Shown here one piece after another: positions 34,277 to 45,870 of a stretch of 64,000 nucleotides of DNA. Every line of letters starts with the position of its first letter. The first letter of the stretch is position 1. This DNA comes from Chromobacterium amazonense (GTDB taxonomy: Bacteria; Pseudomonadota; Gammaproteobacteria; Burkholderiales; Chromobacteriaceae): NCBI RefSeq assembly GCF_001855565.1, contig NZ_MKCR01000027.1, forward strand, positions 62,001-126,000, given 5' to 3'. A model generated the notes under the pieces. That model ran no database searches. It was not told the origin of the DNA and worked only from the letters and a program-made list of their open reading frames with translations. The position numbers and the translations under genes were made by a program.

Positions 34277-34649
34277 GCAGTCCCCGGCTGAAATGCGGCT
34301 CCAGCAGCGAGTTCAGCGGCAGATCCTGCGACAGCACCGTCGCGTCCACCGATTCCGCTTCGGCCAGCAGCCCCTCGGCCAGCATCAGGCCGGCGGCGGC
34401 GATCGCGGCAAAACCGATGGCGGCCCCGCCGCGGCGCAGCATCACCAGATGGCGCTGCGCCCATAGCGCCAGTCGCTCGTGCAGGCTGACCGGCTCGGCG
34501 GCGCGCATATCATACTGTTGCATGGCGCGCTGGCGCGCGGCTCTCAGGCGGGCCAACTGATGCGGCGTTGGATCGGATGACGGATTGTCCAGTATGCGGG
34601 TGATGTGATTCGGCAAATGGTCGCCCGGGCTATCTTTGGCGTGTTTCAT
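34269..34649 (-). CDS. DUF3619 single-pass membrane protein, possible anti-sigma factor
   Basis: The 126-residue protein has a cytosolic N-terminal half (about 1-75), one membrane helix (GGAAIGFAAIAAAGLMLAEG near 80-99) and a short periplasmic tail. This topology, and its start overlapping the sigma-factor stop by 4 bases, fits an anti-sigma factor. There is no zinc-binding HxxxCxxC motif. The role is inferred from topology and position. Confidence 0.8.
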   Translation of the reverse strand: MKHAKDSPGDHLPNHITRILDNPSSDPTPHQLARLRAARQRAMQQYDMRAAEPVSLHERLALWAQRHLVMLRRGGAAIGFAAIAAAGLMLAEGLLAEAESVDATVLSQDLPLNSLLEPHFSRGLHE

Positions 34650-35212
34650 AGCAGTACTCCCTTTTGCGCAAGGATGGCGGCCAGGGTGTGGTTGGCGCGC
34701 GAGCAATGCGTCTTCACGCTGCCTTCCGAACATCCCATCACGAGAGCGGTTTCGGCGACATCCAGTCCCTCCCAGTAACGCAGCAGAAAGGCCTCGCGTT
34801 GACGCGCGGGCAAGAGCTTGAGCGACGCGTCTATCATCTGCGCCACTTCCTTGCGCAGATACCATTTCTCCGGGTTGGTATGCGCCTCGTCGGCCGCCAC
34901 ATCCAGGCTTTCCAGCGGATCCGGACTGTCGTCCTCGGCATGGGTGGGGATCAGCGACGACAGCAGGGTGCTGACGAAGCTGCGCACCTTGCTGCGACGG
35001 TAGTGGTCGCGGATGGTGTTCTGCAGTATGCGCTGGAAGATCAGCGGCAGTTCCGCGGCCGGCGCGTGGGCGTAGCGGTCGGCAAGCTTCATCATGGAGT
35101 CTTGCACGATATCCAGCGCGTTCTCTTCCTGCCGCACCGCGTACAGCGCCTGCTTGAAGGCGCGTTTTTCCACCGACTGGAGGAAGTCGGCCATTTCCTT
35201 GCGGCTTGCCAT
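34646..35212 (-). CDS. RpoE-like ECF RNA polymerase sigma factor
   Basis: The 188-residue protein has sigma region 2 (about 10-75; RAFKQALYAVRQEENALDIV, then DSMMKLADRYA) and region 4 (about 125-180; LKLLPARQREAFLLRYWEGL, then ALVMGCSEGSVKTHCSRAN). It heads a four-gene operon with 4- to 8-base overlaps. The ATG at 35212 is chosen because the upstream in-frame start adds only 8 residues; both are plausible. It should direct an envelope or stress response. Confidence 0.88.
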   Translation of the reverse strand: MASRKEMADFLQSVEKRAFKQALYAVRQEENALDIVQDSMMKLADRYAHAPAAELPLIFQRILQNTIRDHYRRSKVRSFVSTLLSSLIPTHAEDDSPDPLESLDVAADEAHTNPEKWYLRKEVAQMIDASLKLLPARQREAFLLRYWEGLDVAETALVMGCSEGSVKTHCSRANHTLAAILAQKGVLL

Positions 35213-35332
35213 CTGTGCGTTTCGGGTTGATGCCAACCTGCGATGGTAACAGAGCAGGAATCACTCGGCTAGTCCGTTTTTTTGCCTGAAATTACCGGCA
35301 GTTAGCGCCATTTTGCACCTGCACAAAAGCAC

Positions 35333-35372
35333 TTGACCGTGCTTTGAGCAATACGCTAAGGTCTTTGAGCAA
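35333..35372 (+). promoter_or_regulatory. Promoter with direct repeat before ilvIH-ilvC
   Basis: TTGACC (35333-35338) and TAAGGT (35357-35362) with an 18-base spacer form a plausible sigma70 promoter. CTTTGAGCAA occurs twice, at 35342-35351 and 35363-35372, 21 bases apart. No leucine/valine-rich leader peptide with a terminator is visible, so classical attenuation is not supported. Confidence 0.55.
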
Positions 35373-35404
35373 ACGGGATGAAATTAATACGAAATAGAGG
35401 CGAT

Positions 35405-37171
35405 ATGCAGATATCGGGCGCCGAAATAGTAGTCCGCTGCCTGCAGGAAGAGGGGGTCGAATTTGTTTTCGGCTACCCGGGTGGCGCGGTACTGGAAATC
35501 TACGATGCCATCTTCCGGCAAGACAAGTTCAAGCACGTGCTGGTGCGACACGAGCAGGCCGCGGTGCATGCCGCGGACGCGTACTCGCGTTCCAGCGACA
35601 AGATAGGCGTGGCGCTGGTGACCTCCGGTCCCGGCGCGACCAATGCCGTCACCGGCATTGCCACGGCCTATATGGACTCCATCCCCATGGTGGTGATCTC
35701 CGGCCAGGTGCCGTCGCCGGCCATCGGCCTGGACGCGTTCCAGGAAGTGGACATGGTGGGCATCACCCGGCCGTGCGTGAAGCACAACTTCCTGATCAAG
35801 GACGTGAACGAGATCGCCGCGACCATCAAGAAGGCGTTCTACATCGCCAAGAGCGGCCGTCCCGGCCCGGTGGTGGTGGATATTCCGAAGGACATCACCC
35901 AGCAGCGCGCGGAGTTCCGTTACCCGGACAGCGTGCATATCCGTTCCTATGTGCCGGCTACCCGCGGCCATAGCGGACAGATCAAGAAAGCGGTGAACCT
36001 GCTGCTTGAGGCCAAGCGTCCTTATATTTATGTCGGCGGCGGCGCGGTGCAGGGCCGCGCCGAAGCCGAGGTGACCGAGTTGGCGCGTCTGCTGAACCTG
36101 CCGTGTACCAACACCCTGATGGGCCTGGGCGCCTATCCGGGTTCGGACCGGCAGTTCCTGGGCATGCTGGGCATGCACGGCACCTACGAAGCCAATATGG
36201 CGATGCAGAATTGCGATGTGCTGGTGGCCGTGGGCGCGCGTTTCGACGACCGCGTCATCAGCGTGCCGTCGCACTTCCTCGGTCAGCCCAAGAAGATCAT
36301 CCACATCGACGTCGACCCGTCGTCCATCTCCAAGCGCGTGCGTGCCGACATCCCCATCGTCGGCGACGTCAAGCTGGTGCTGCGCGAGATGCTGGATGTG
36401 CTGAAGCAGTCCGGCCAAAAGCCGGACGGTTCGGCGCTGAACCAGTGGTGGCGGCAGATCGAGGATTGGCGCGGGCATAACTGTCTGCTGTACACGCCGT
36501 CCGACGAGCTGATCAAGCCGCAGTACGTGGTGGAGCAGCTGTACCAGATCACCGGCGGCCAGGCCATCATCACCTCCGATGTCGGCCAGCACCAGATGTG
36601 GGCGGCGCAGTACTACAAGTTCGACCGCCCCAAGCAGTGGCTGAACTCCGGCGGCCTCGGCACCATGGGCTTCGGCTTGCCGGCGGCCATCGGCGCGCAG
36701 CTGGCCAACCCCCACGCGCAGGTGGCCTGCATCACCGGCGAGGGCTCGATCCAGATGAACATCCAGGAGCTGTCCACCGCCAAGCAGTACCACACGCCGG
36801 TCAAGGTGGTGGCGCTGAACAACCGCTACCTGGGCATGGTGCGTCAGTGGCAGGAGTTCTTCTACGGCACCCGTTATTCCGAGTCCTACATGGACGCGCT
36901 GCCGGACTTCGTCAAGATCGCCGAGGCCTACGGCCACATCGGCTTCAAGGTGGAGAACCCGGCCGATGTGGAGCCGGTGCTGCGCGAGGCGTTCAGCGAC
37001 AAGCTGAAGGAGCGCCTGGTGTTCCTGGATTTCCGCACCGACCAGTCGGAAAACGTGTTCCCGATGATCCAGAACGGCAAGGGACTGGATCAGATGGACC
37101 TGCCGCCGCACATGCGCGACATCCAGCAGGTGCCTTTCGAGAACAACCGTGACTACGGCAATATGTGCTAA
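35405..37171 (+). CDS. ilvI: Acetolactate synthase, large subunit
   Basis: This ThDP- and FAD-dependent enzyme makes acetolactate or acetohydroxybutyrate for valine, leucine and isoleucine synthesis. The 588 residues are full length: VFGYPGGAVLEIYDAI with the catalytic Glu region (RHEQAAVHAADAYSR near 50), TSGPGATNAVTGIATAYMDS, and the ThDP motif GEGSIQMNIQELSTAKQY with NNRYLGMVRQWQEFF. ATG at 35405 follows AGAGG and gives the normal MQISGAEIVVRCL start; an ATG at 35378 is also in frame. ilvH begins 11 bases after the stop. Confidence 0.95.
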   Translation: MQISGAEIVVRCLQEEGVEFVFGYPGGAVLEIYDAIFRQDKFKHVLVRHEQAAVHAADAYSRSSDKIGVALVTSGPGATNAVTGIATAYMDSIPMVVISGQVPSPAIGLDAFQEVDMVGITRPCVKHNFLIKDVNEIAATIKKAFYIAKSGRPGPVVVDIPKDITQQRAEFRYPDSVHIRSYVPATRGHSGQIKKAVNLLLEAKRPYIYVGGGAVQGRAEAEVTELARLLNLPCTNTLMGLGAYPGSDRQFLGMLGMHGTYEANMAMQNCDVLVAVGARFDDRVISVPSHFLGQPKKIIHIDVDPSSISKRVRADIPIVGDVKLVLREMLDVLKQSGQKPDGSALNQWWRQIEDWRGHNCLLYTPSDELIKPQYVVEQLYQITGGQAIITSDVGQHQMWAAQYYKFDRPKQWLNSGGLGTMGFGLPAAIGAQLANPHAQVACITGEGSIQMNIQELSTAKQYHTPVKVVALNNRYLGMVRQWQEFFYGTRYSESYMDALPDFVKIAEAYGHIGFKVENPADVEPVLREAFSDKLKERLVFLDFRTDQSENVFPMIQNGKGLDQMDLPPHMRDIQQVPFENNRDYGNMC

Positions 37172-37181
37172 GGCGGCCGGC

Positions 37182-38737
<1,556 letters not shown>

Positions 38738-38763
38738 TCTCTGGTTTGAAGGGTTGAAAAGAC

Positions 38764-38791
38764 AAAGCCGGGCGCGATGCCCGGCTTTTTT
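38764..38791 (+). terminator. Intrinsic terminator of ilvIH-ilvC
   Basis: AAAGCCGGGC and GCCCGGCTTT pair around GCGAT, then T run. It separates ilvC from the convergent transaldolase gene. Confidence 0.92.
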
Positions 38792-38795
38792 GCGT

Positions 38796-39470
38796 TTAAT
38801 CCGCGAACAGCGGGGAGGCGGCGGCGAGCGGATTGCCCTGCCAGGCGCTGTTAAAACGCAGCAGCGCGGCGTCTACGTCCGGCGTGGAGGCGAACAGCTG
38901 GCGATAGGTCTCCGCCGGCAGGGTGACCGCGCCTATGCCGGCGCGGGCGCATTGCATGAATTGCTCGGCCGATTTGACCGCCGCGCCCATGATGACGGTG
39001 CGCTGGCCATAGCGTTGCAGAATCTGCTGCGACTCCTGCAGCAGAACGGCGGCGTCCATTCCGGCCTGTTCGATGCGATTGAAATAGGGCGCGGCGTAGC
39101 GCACGTCCAGCAGGCCGGCCAGCGCGATCTGCCGCGATTCGAAGATGGCCGTGGCCAGCGTGGCGATGCCTTCGCGCTCCAGCGCCGCCATGGTCTGGAA
39201 GCCTTCGCCGACGGCGGGAATCTTGACCACGATGCGCTCGCTTCTGGCGGCCAGGCGACGCGCTTGGCGCAGCTGCGCAGCGGGATCGCTGACCGTGACT
39301 TGCGCCGCCACCAGGCCGGGCTGGATGTCCAGCAAGTTGTCCAGCACGGCTTCCGGCGCTTGGGAAGCGGCCGCCAGGATGGACGGATTGGTGGTCACGC
39401 CGGCGAGCAGGCCCAGCCGGCTGGCGTGGCGTATGGTGGGGAGATCTAGGGTGTCCAGCCAGATTTGCAT
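38796..39470 (-). CDS. Transaldolase/fructose-6-phosphate aldolase-like protein
   Basis: The 224-residue TIM-barrel protein belongs to the short FSA/TalC subfamily. It has MQIWLDTLDLPTIRHASRLG at the start, GVTTNPSILAAA near 29, the Schiff-base Lys in IVVKIPAVGEGFQTM near 84, and TLATAIFESRQIALA near 103. It might interconvert fructose-6-P or act as a transaldolase on sugar phosphates. It lies 58 bases after psd but a terminator separates them. The overall pathway role is not clear from neighbours. Confidence 0.87.
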   Translation of the reverse strand: MQIWLDTLDLPTIRHASRLGLLAGVTTNPSILAAASQAPEAVLDNLLDIQPGLVAAQVTVSDPAAQLRQARRLAARSERIVVKIPAVGEGFQTMAALEREGIATLATAIFESRQIALAGLLDVRYAAPYFNRIEQAGMDAAVLLQESQQILQRYGQRTVIMGAAVKSAEQFMQCARAGIGAVTLPAETYRQLFASTPDVDAALLRFNSAWQGNPLAAASPLFAD

Positions 39471-39490
39471 GGGCGTGTCTCGTCGGGATA

Positions 39491-39515
39491 GAAAAAACGG
39501 CGCCGTCGCGCCGTT
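39491..39515 (-). terminator. Intrinsic terminator of psd
   Basis: AACGGCG and CGCCGTT form a 7-bp stem. Read on the minus strand it is followed by TTTTC after the second arm. It lies between psd and the transaldolase-like gene. Confidence 0.7.
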
Positions 39516-39528
39516 GTGGATTGCTGGC

Positions 39529-40371
39529 TCAATCGGCCATTTTTTCGCCCATGCGCACCGGGCTGGCGGCCTGCCATTGCGGGTTGAACTTCAGCGGACC
39601 GGCCGGGAACAGCAGCACCACGGTGGAGCCGAGCAGGAAACGGCCCATTTCCTCGCCCTTGGCCAGGCGAATATCCTGAGCGCGGTAATCCCATTTCTCC
39701 ACCGCCGGGCGGCGCGGCGGGTTGACCACGCCGTGCCATACCGTCGCCATGCTGCCGACGATGGTGGCGCCCACCAGCACCATTGCGAACGGTTGGCCTT
39801 GTTCGTCTTCGAGCACGCACACCACGCGCTCGTTGCGCGCGAACAGGCGGTCCACGCCGCGGGCCGTGGCCGGGTTGACTGAATACAGATCGCCCGGCAC
39901 GTAAGTCATTTCCAGCAGCTTGCCGGCGCAGGGCATGTGGATGCGGTGGTAGTCGCGCGGGCTGAGATAGATGGTGGCGAAGTGGCCGTCATGGAAGCGT
40001 GCGGCCAGGGCCGCGTCGCCGGCCAGCAGCGCGGTGGCGCTGTAGTCGCGGCCCTTGGCCTGGAAGATGCGGCCGTGATCTATCGGGCCGAACTGGCTGA
40101 CGGCGCCGTCCACCGGGCAGACCAGCCGAGCATCGGCCAGCGGCCGCGCGCCGGGTTTCAGCGCGCGGGTGAAGAAATCGTTGAAAGTGGCGTAGGCTGC
40201 CGGGTCGCTGTTGGCGGCTTCGTCCATATTGACGTTGTAGCGGGCGATGAAGCGACGGATGGCCGCCGCGGTGACGCCGCCGCCTTGCCAGGAGGCGAAG
40301 CAGCCGGCCAGCCGGGTCAGCGCCAGCTTGGGCATCATATGTTGCAACAGCACAAACAGGCGTTCGGACAC
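39529..40371 (-). CDS. psd: Phosphatidylserine decarboxylase
   Basis: Psd makes phosphatidylethanolamine at the inner membrane. It is a pyruvoyl enzyme made by self-cleavage; the LGST cleavage motif is at MGRFLLGSTVVLLFP near residue 250. Other signatures are NVNMDEAANSDPAAYATFND, FFTRALKPGARPL, CPVDGAVSQFGPID, and YLSPRDYHRIHMP. The GTG at 40371 has GGGGG a few bases upstream and yields 280 residues; a TTG 4 codons earlier is possible. It is divergent from leuA. Confidence 0.95.
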   Translation of the reverse strand: MSERLFVLLQHMMPKLALTRLAGCFASWQGGGVTAAAIRRFIARYNVNMDEAANSDPAAYATFNDFFTRALKPGARPLADARLVCPVDGAVSQFGPIDHGRIFQAKGRDYSATALLAGDAALAARFHDGHFATIYLSPRDYHRIHMPCAGKLLEMTYVPGDLYSVNPATARGVDRLFARNERVVCVLEDEQGQPFAMVLVGATIVGSMATVWHGVVNPPRRPAVEKWDYRAQDIRLAKGEEMGRFLLGSTVVLLFPAGPLKFNPQWQAASPVRMGEKMAD

Positions 40372-40611
40372 GGGCGCCCCCAATCAGTCTTAAACCGGGC
40401 ATTGTAACCGATTTCTTGTCGGACAGCGTGGGCGAGCCATAGGTCCCTATGTCTGAATGGTTAGTTTGCCTGCGCCAAATTCTACAATTTGTCTAAAAAA
40501 TTCAGATTCGACAGGGTGTGTGACGTAATTAACACAGTTATTGGACTTGGAATTTGATGAGATGTCTCTCGCTCGGTAGGCTGGTTCAAAACATGCTGCA
40601 GGAGCACATTG

Positions 40612-42399
<1,788 letters not shown>

Positions 42400-42724
42400 A
42401 CCCTTTGTTTTCCCGGCGCGGCCAGACGGCGCCAAAGGGAGGCGGCAAGGTTTTCCATCCCGGCCTTGTCGTTGCGCCCCGAGGTCCGTTTCGCTCAGCC
42501 AACAGGTTTTCACTTCATCCGCGCGTGAAATCCTGCGCAGGCCTACCCGGCCAAACCCATCGCGCCCCAGCCCACAAGGCCGACGGCACGACGCCGACCC
42601 ACAAGGTCGGCGTTGGCACGTCGAGGGCGCGGTTGGCCTGCCAGAATGGGGCAGGGTTTTGAATAAAACTTTTTGTTTGGATTTGGGACAGCCAAAAACA
42701 CAATTGGCATAATCAAGGCTGCTT
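42400..42724. repeat. G/C-rich non-coding gap with a hairpin, possible dispersed repeat
   Basis: These 325 bases between leuA and the S66 peptidase gene hold ORF-length stretches on both strands but none with ribosome sites or family features. ACGCCGACC and GGTCGGCGT at 42591-42613 form a perfect 9-bp stem around CACAA. The composition and CCACAAGG-type repeats look like a dispersed intergenic repeat; I cannot check copies elsewhere. Confidence 0.4.
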
Positions 42725-43741
42725 ATGTCTGGGAGTGCCAAAGTGCGGTCTTTGCAAGTCGGCGACCTGGTCGCCAGTTTCACGCCTTCGTTTCCGATTA
42801 CTGCCCGTCAGCCTGCGCGTTATCAGCGGGCGATAGAATTTATCGGTCGCCAGGGACTGCGCTTTCTACCGGGACATTTGACTGGCAAGGACGACCATTA
42901 TCGTTCGGGCAGTGCCCGCGAGCGCGCGGAGGAATTGAATGCGCTGCTGCGCAACCCTGAGGTGCGCTGCGTCATGTCGACGATAGGCGGCAGCAACAGC
43001 AATGCCTTGCTGCCGTATCTCGATTACGAGGCATTCCGACGCGACCCTAAAATCGTGGTGGGCTACTCCGATTCGACCGCGATTTTGTTGGCCTTGTATG
43101 CCATGACCGGCGTGCCGACTTTCTATGGCCCCGCGCTGGTCGCATCCCTGGGCGAGCTTCCTCCGCTGGTGGACGAAATTTGGCGCTATTTTGCCGCGAT
43201 TGCCATGGAAAACCGGGCTTATCCCCTGACTTTGCCGAAGCCGACGCACTGGACGGAAGAGCGTCTGCCGTGGGAGAGCCAGGACCGGGCCAAGACCATG
43301 CAACCCAATCAATGGCGCTGCATCCAGCCCGGACGCGCGGAGGGCAGGCTGATTGGCGGCAACCTCAATACCCTGTATGGCTTTCTCGCCAGCCCGTATT
43401 TTCCCGCTATCCAGCCCGGAGACATTCTGCTGCTGGAGGATAGTTTGAAAGACGCTGCGACGGTGGAAAAGAACTTTGCAATGCTGAAGCTGGCCGGTGT
43501 GTTCGATCAGGCCGGCGCGGTGTTGCTGGGCAAGCACGAGGGATTTGACGATTGCGGCAGCAAACGAACGCCGGCCGACATCCTGTTGGAAGTTTTGGAT
43601 GGATTGGATGTGCCGATATTGGCTGACTTCGATTGTTGCCATACCCACCCGATGCTGACCTTGCCGCTTGGCGTGCGGGTCCGGGTGGACACCCAGGCCC
43701 TGCGCGTGGAATTGCTGGAAGATTGGCGCGAGCTGGTGTAG
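42725..43741 (+). CDS. S66-family peptidase (LD-carboxypeptidase/MccF-like)
   Basis: The 338-residue cytosolic Ser peptidase has the S66 nucleophile Ser in KIVVGYSDSTAILLALY near 113, the Glu in GDILLLEDSLKDAATVEKNF near 237, and the His in FDCCHTHPMLTLPLG near 310. The longer form and GGNLNTLYGFLASPYFP favour the MccF-like branch, which cleaves peptide-nucleotide conjugates such as microcin C, over LdcA, which trims peptidoglycan tetrapeptide. Both are possible. bioD follows 58 bases downstream with no functional link evident. Confidence 0.85.
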   Translation: MSGSAKVRSLQVGDLVASFTPSFPITARQPARYQRAIEFIGRQGLRFLPGHLTGKDDHYRSGSARERAEELNALLRNPEVRCVMSTIGGSNSNALLPYLDYEAFRRDPKIVVGYSDSTAILLALYAMTGVPTFYGPALVASLGELPPLVDEIWRYFAAIAMENRAYPLTLPKPTHWTEERLPWESQDRAKTMQPNQWRCIQPGRAEGRLIGGNLNTLYGFLASPYFPAIQPGDILLLEDSLKDAATVEKNFAMLKLAGVFDQAGAVLLGKHEGFDDCGSKRTPADILLEVLDGLDVPILADFDCCHTHPMLTLPLGVRVRVDTQALRVELLEDWRELV

Positions 43742-43799
43742 AACATCGGTCCCGGCCGGCACGCGGCCGGCGATTCTATCGATGAATGAGGGAGCGAGC

Positions 43800-44441
43800 A
43801 TGAGCCAGGGCTATTTCATCACCGGCACCGATACCGAGATCGGCAAGACCCATTCCGCAGTCGAGTTGATCCGTCTTTACCAAAGCCAGGGCAAGCGCGT
43901 GCTGGCGATGAAGCCGGTGGCTTCCGGTTGCGACATCCTGCCCGACGGCAGCTGGCATAACGACGATGTGGCGCGGCTGACGGCAGCCACCGGGCAGGCT
44001 GACCTGGAATTGATGAATCCGTATCGTTTTTTGCCGCCGGTGTCCCCGCACATCGCCGCGCGCCAGGCCGGCGTGGAAATCGATCTTGCGCATATCGGCG
44101 AGCATTACCGCCGTTTGCGGGATAAGGCCGATATCGTGCTGGTAGAGGGGGCGGGCGGCTGGTTGGCGCCGTTGTCGGACAGCCTGTTCATGGCCGACCT
44201 GGCGCAGAGCCTGGCGCTGCCGGTCATTCTGGTGGTGGGCATGCGGCTGGGGTGCATCAACCATGCGCTGCTGACGGCGCGCGCCGTCCAGCGCAGCGGT
44301 TTGCCTTTGGCCGGTTGGGTGGCCAATTGTCCCCAGCCCAAGCAGGCTGCCTACCAGGAAAACCTCGACACGCTCAAGCGCCACATCGCAGCGCCCTTGC
44401 TGCTGGAAATTCCCTACCAGCCGACAGACTATTCAGGATAG
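43800..44441 (+). CDS. bioD: Dethiobiotin synthase
   Basis: BioD forms the ureido ring of dethiobiotin from DAPA, CO2 and ATP. The 213 residues are typical. The P-loop is GTDTEIGKTHSAVELIRLY (about 9-27), then MKPVASGC near 40, the Mg-binding Asp/Glu in HNDDVARL, and LVEGAGGWLAPL near 117. ATG at 43800 follows GGGAGCGAGC. The other bio genes are not in the window, so bioD is separated from bioABFC. Confidence 0.93.
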   Translation: MSQGYFITGTDTEIGKTHSAVELIRLYQSQGKRVLAMKPVASGCDILPDGSWHNDDVARLTAATGQADLELMNPYRFLPPVSPHIAARQAGVEIDLAHIGEHYRRLRDKADIVLVEGAGGWLAPLSDSLFMADLAQSLALPVILVVGMRLGCINHALLTARAVQRSGLPLAGWVANCPQPKQAAYQENLDTLKRHIAAPLLLEIPYQPTDYSG

Positions 44442-44479
44442 TGAACACGGACGGCCAGCCCGTCCCATCCTCATGCTTA

Positions 44480-44590
44480 GAGCCGCTAACAAAAATCCTG
44501 ATGCTGCGTTGCGCCGGCTTGTCGTACTCAAGTACTGCCTGCGTCGGCGCGCCTTGCCTCTGCCGCGAAACTGATATTTGTTAGCCACTC
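44480..44590. mobile_element. MITE-like palindromic element between bioD and coxB
   Basis: About 111 bases bounded by imperfect terminal inverted repeats: GAGCCGCTAACAAAAATC at the left and its counterpart GATATTTGTTAGCCACTC at the right (15 of 18 matched positions). The centre has the palindrome AGTACTTGAGTACT-like core (GTACTCAAGTACT). No ORF is inside. It looks like a miniature non-autonomous element or a REP-type repeat; copies elsewhere cannot be checked. The next 140 bases up to coxB show nothing else. Confidence 0.6.
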
Positions 44591-44730
44591 TTATTCCCAT
44601 GTCCCGCCATGTTACGCTGCAACATGACGCTTTCTTGTTTTTCCCGCGCGACTTCCTACGATGAAAGCATGCCGGCATAGCCGGCGCGCAGTGCATGCAT
44701 TGTTTGGTCATTTGACCTTGGGGGAGCGAC

Positions 44731-45852
44731 ATGTCTTGTCCGCGCATTCCTGTTTCTTGCTGTCTGGCGCTCATGGCGCCGGCCGCGCTGGCGGCTGAGT
44801 ACAATCTGCAGCCGCCGGTCACCCCGCTGGCGCGCACCGAGTACCACTTGCACACCTTGCTGCTGATCATCACCGGCGTGATTTTCCTGCTTGTCTTCCT
44901 GGTGATGCTGTATTCCATTATTCGCCACCGCAAGGCCGCGGGCCATGAAGCCAAACAGTTCCATGAAAACACCACGGTGGAGATCATCTGGACCATCGTT
45001 CCGCTGCTGATTCTGGTGCTGATGGCGCTGCCGGCCACGCGCGCCGTGTTGGCGCAAAAGAGCACGCGCAGCGAGGACATGACGATCAAGATCACCGGCT
45101 ACCAGTGGAAGTGGCGTTACGACTACCTGGACGACAACTTCGGCTTTGTCAGCCATTTGTCCACGCCGCGCGAGGCCATCGAAGGCAAGCTTGCCAAGCC
45201 GCCTAACTATTTGCTGGAGGTCGACGAGCCTCTGGTGGTGCCCACCAATCGCAAAATCCGCCTGCTGCTGACCGCCAACGACGTGATCCACTCCTGGTGG
45301 GTGCCGCAGCTGGGTGTCAAACAGGATGCCATACCTGGCTTTTTGCGCGACAGCTGGATGCTGATCGAGCAGCCCGGCACCTATCGCGGCCAGTGCTCGG
45401 AGCTGTGCGGCAAGGACCACGGCTTCATGCCCATCGTGGTGGAGGCCAAGTCGCCGGAGGACTACGCCCAGTGGCGCGAGGCCAAGCTGAAACAGTTGGC
45501 CGCCAACGCGGACGATCCCAACAAGGTATGGCAGCTGGCCGAGCTGAAGGCCCGCGGCGAGAAGGTCTACACCCAGAACTGCATCCCGTGCCATCAGGCC
45601 AACGGCAAGGGCATTCCGGGCGCCTTCCCGGCGTTGGACGGTTCGCCCATCGCCACCGGCGACAAGGCCGCCCATATCGAGATCGTGCTGTACGGCGGCA
45701 AGAAGAATCCGGCCATGGCGGCCTGGGGCAAGCAATTGTCCGATACCGACATCGCCGCGGTCATCACTTACGAGCGCAACAGCTGGGGCAATCACACCGG
45801 CCAGGTCGTGCAACCCAAGGAAATCAAGGCTGCGCGCGGCAAGGCGGCGTAG
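44731..45852 (+). CDS. coxB: Cytochrome c oxidase subunit II with fused cytochrome c domain
   Basis: Subunit II of an aa3-type oxidase, the entry point for electrons through CuA. The 373 residues hold a signal-like segment (1-21), two membrane helices (about 38-62 and 80-100), the CuA domain and a C-terminal haem c domain. CuA ligands are in IHSWWVPQLG, and GQCSELCGKDHGFMPIVV (two Cys, His, Met). Haem c binds at CIPCH near 287. A fused cytochrome c domain is the caa3-like form. The ATG at 44731 follows GGGGGAGCGAC and begins the cox operon. Confidence 0.95.
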   Translation: MSCPRIPVSCCLALMAPAALAAEYNLQPPVTPLARTEYHLHTLLLIITGVIFLLVFLVMLYSIIRHRKAAGHEAKQFHENTTVEIIWTIVPLLILVLMALPATRAVLAQKSTRSEDMTIKITGYQWKWRYDYLDDNFGFVSHLSTPREAIEGKLAKPPNYLLEVDEPLVVPTNRKIRLLLTANDVIHSWWVPQLGVKQDAIPGFLRDSWMLIEQPGTYRGQCSELCGKDHGFMPIVVEAKSPEDYAQWREAKLKQLAANADDPNKVWQLAELKARGEKVYTQNCIPCHQANGKGIPGAFPALDGSPIATGDKAAHIEIVLYGGKKNPAMAAWGKQLSDTDIAAVITYERNSWGNHTGQVVQPKEIKAARGKAA

Positions 45853-45870
45853 CAAGGAGGAGGCAGCGTC

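Noticed and set aside
35213-35404. Leader-peptide attenuator for ilvIH-ilvC
   Set aside because: No short ORF rich in Leu, Val or Ile codons and no terminator/antiterminator pair were found.
42405-42703. Short ORFs on both strands in the leuA-peptidase gap
   Set aside because: No ribosome sites; Pro/Arg/Trp-rich translations typical of a GC-rich repeat.
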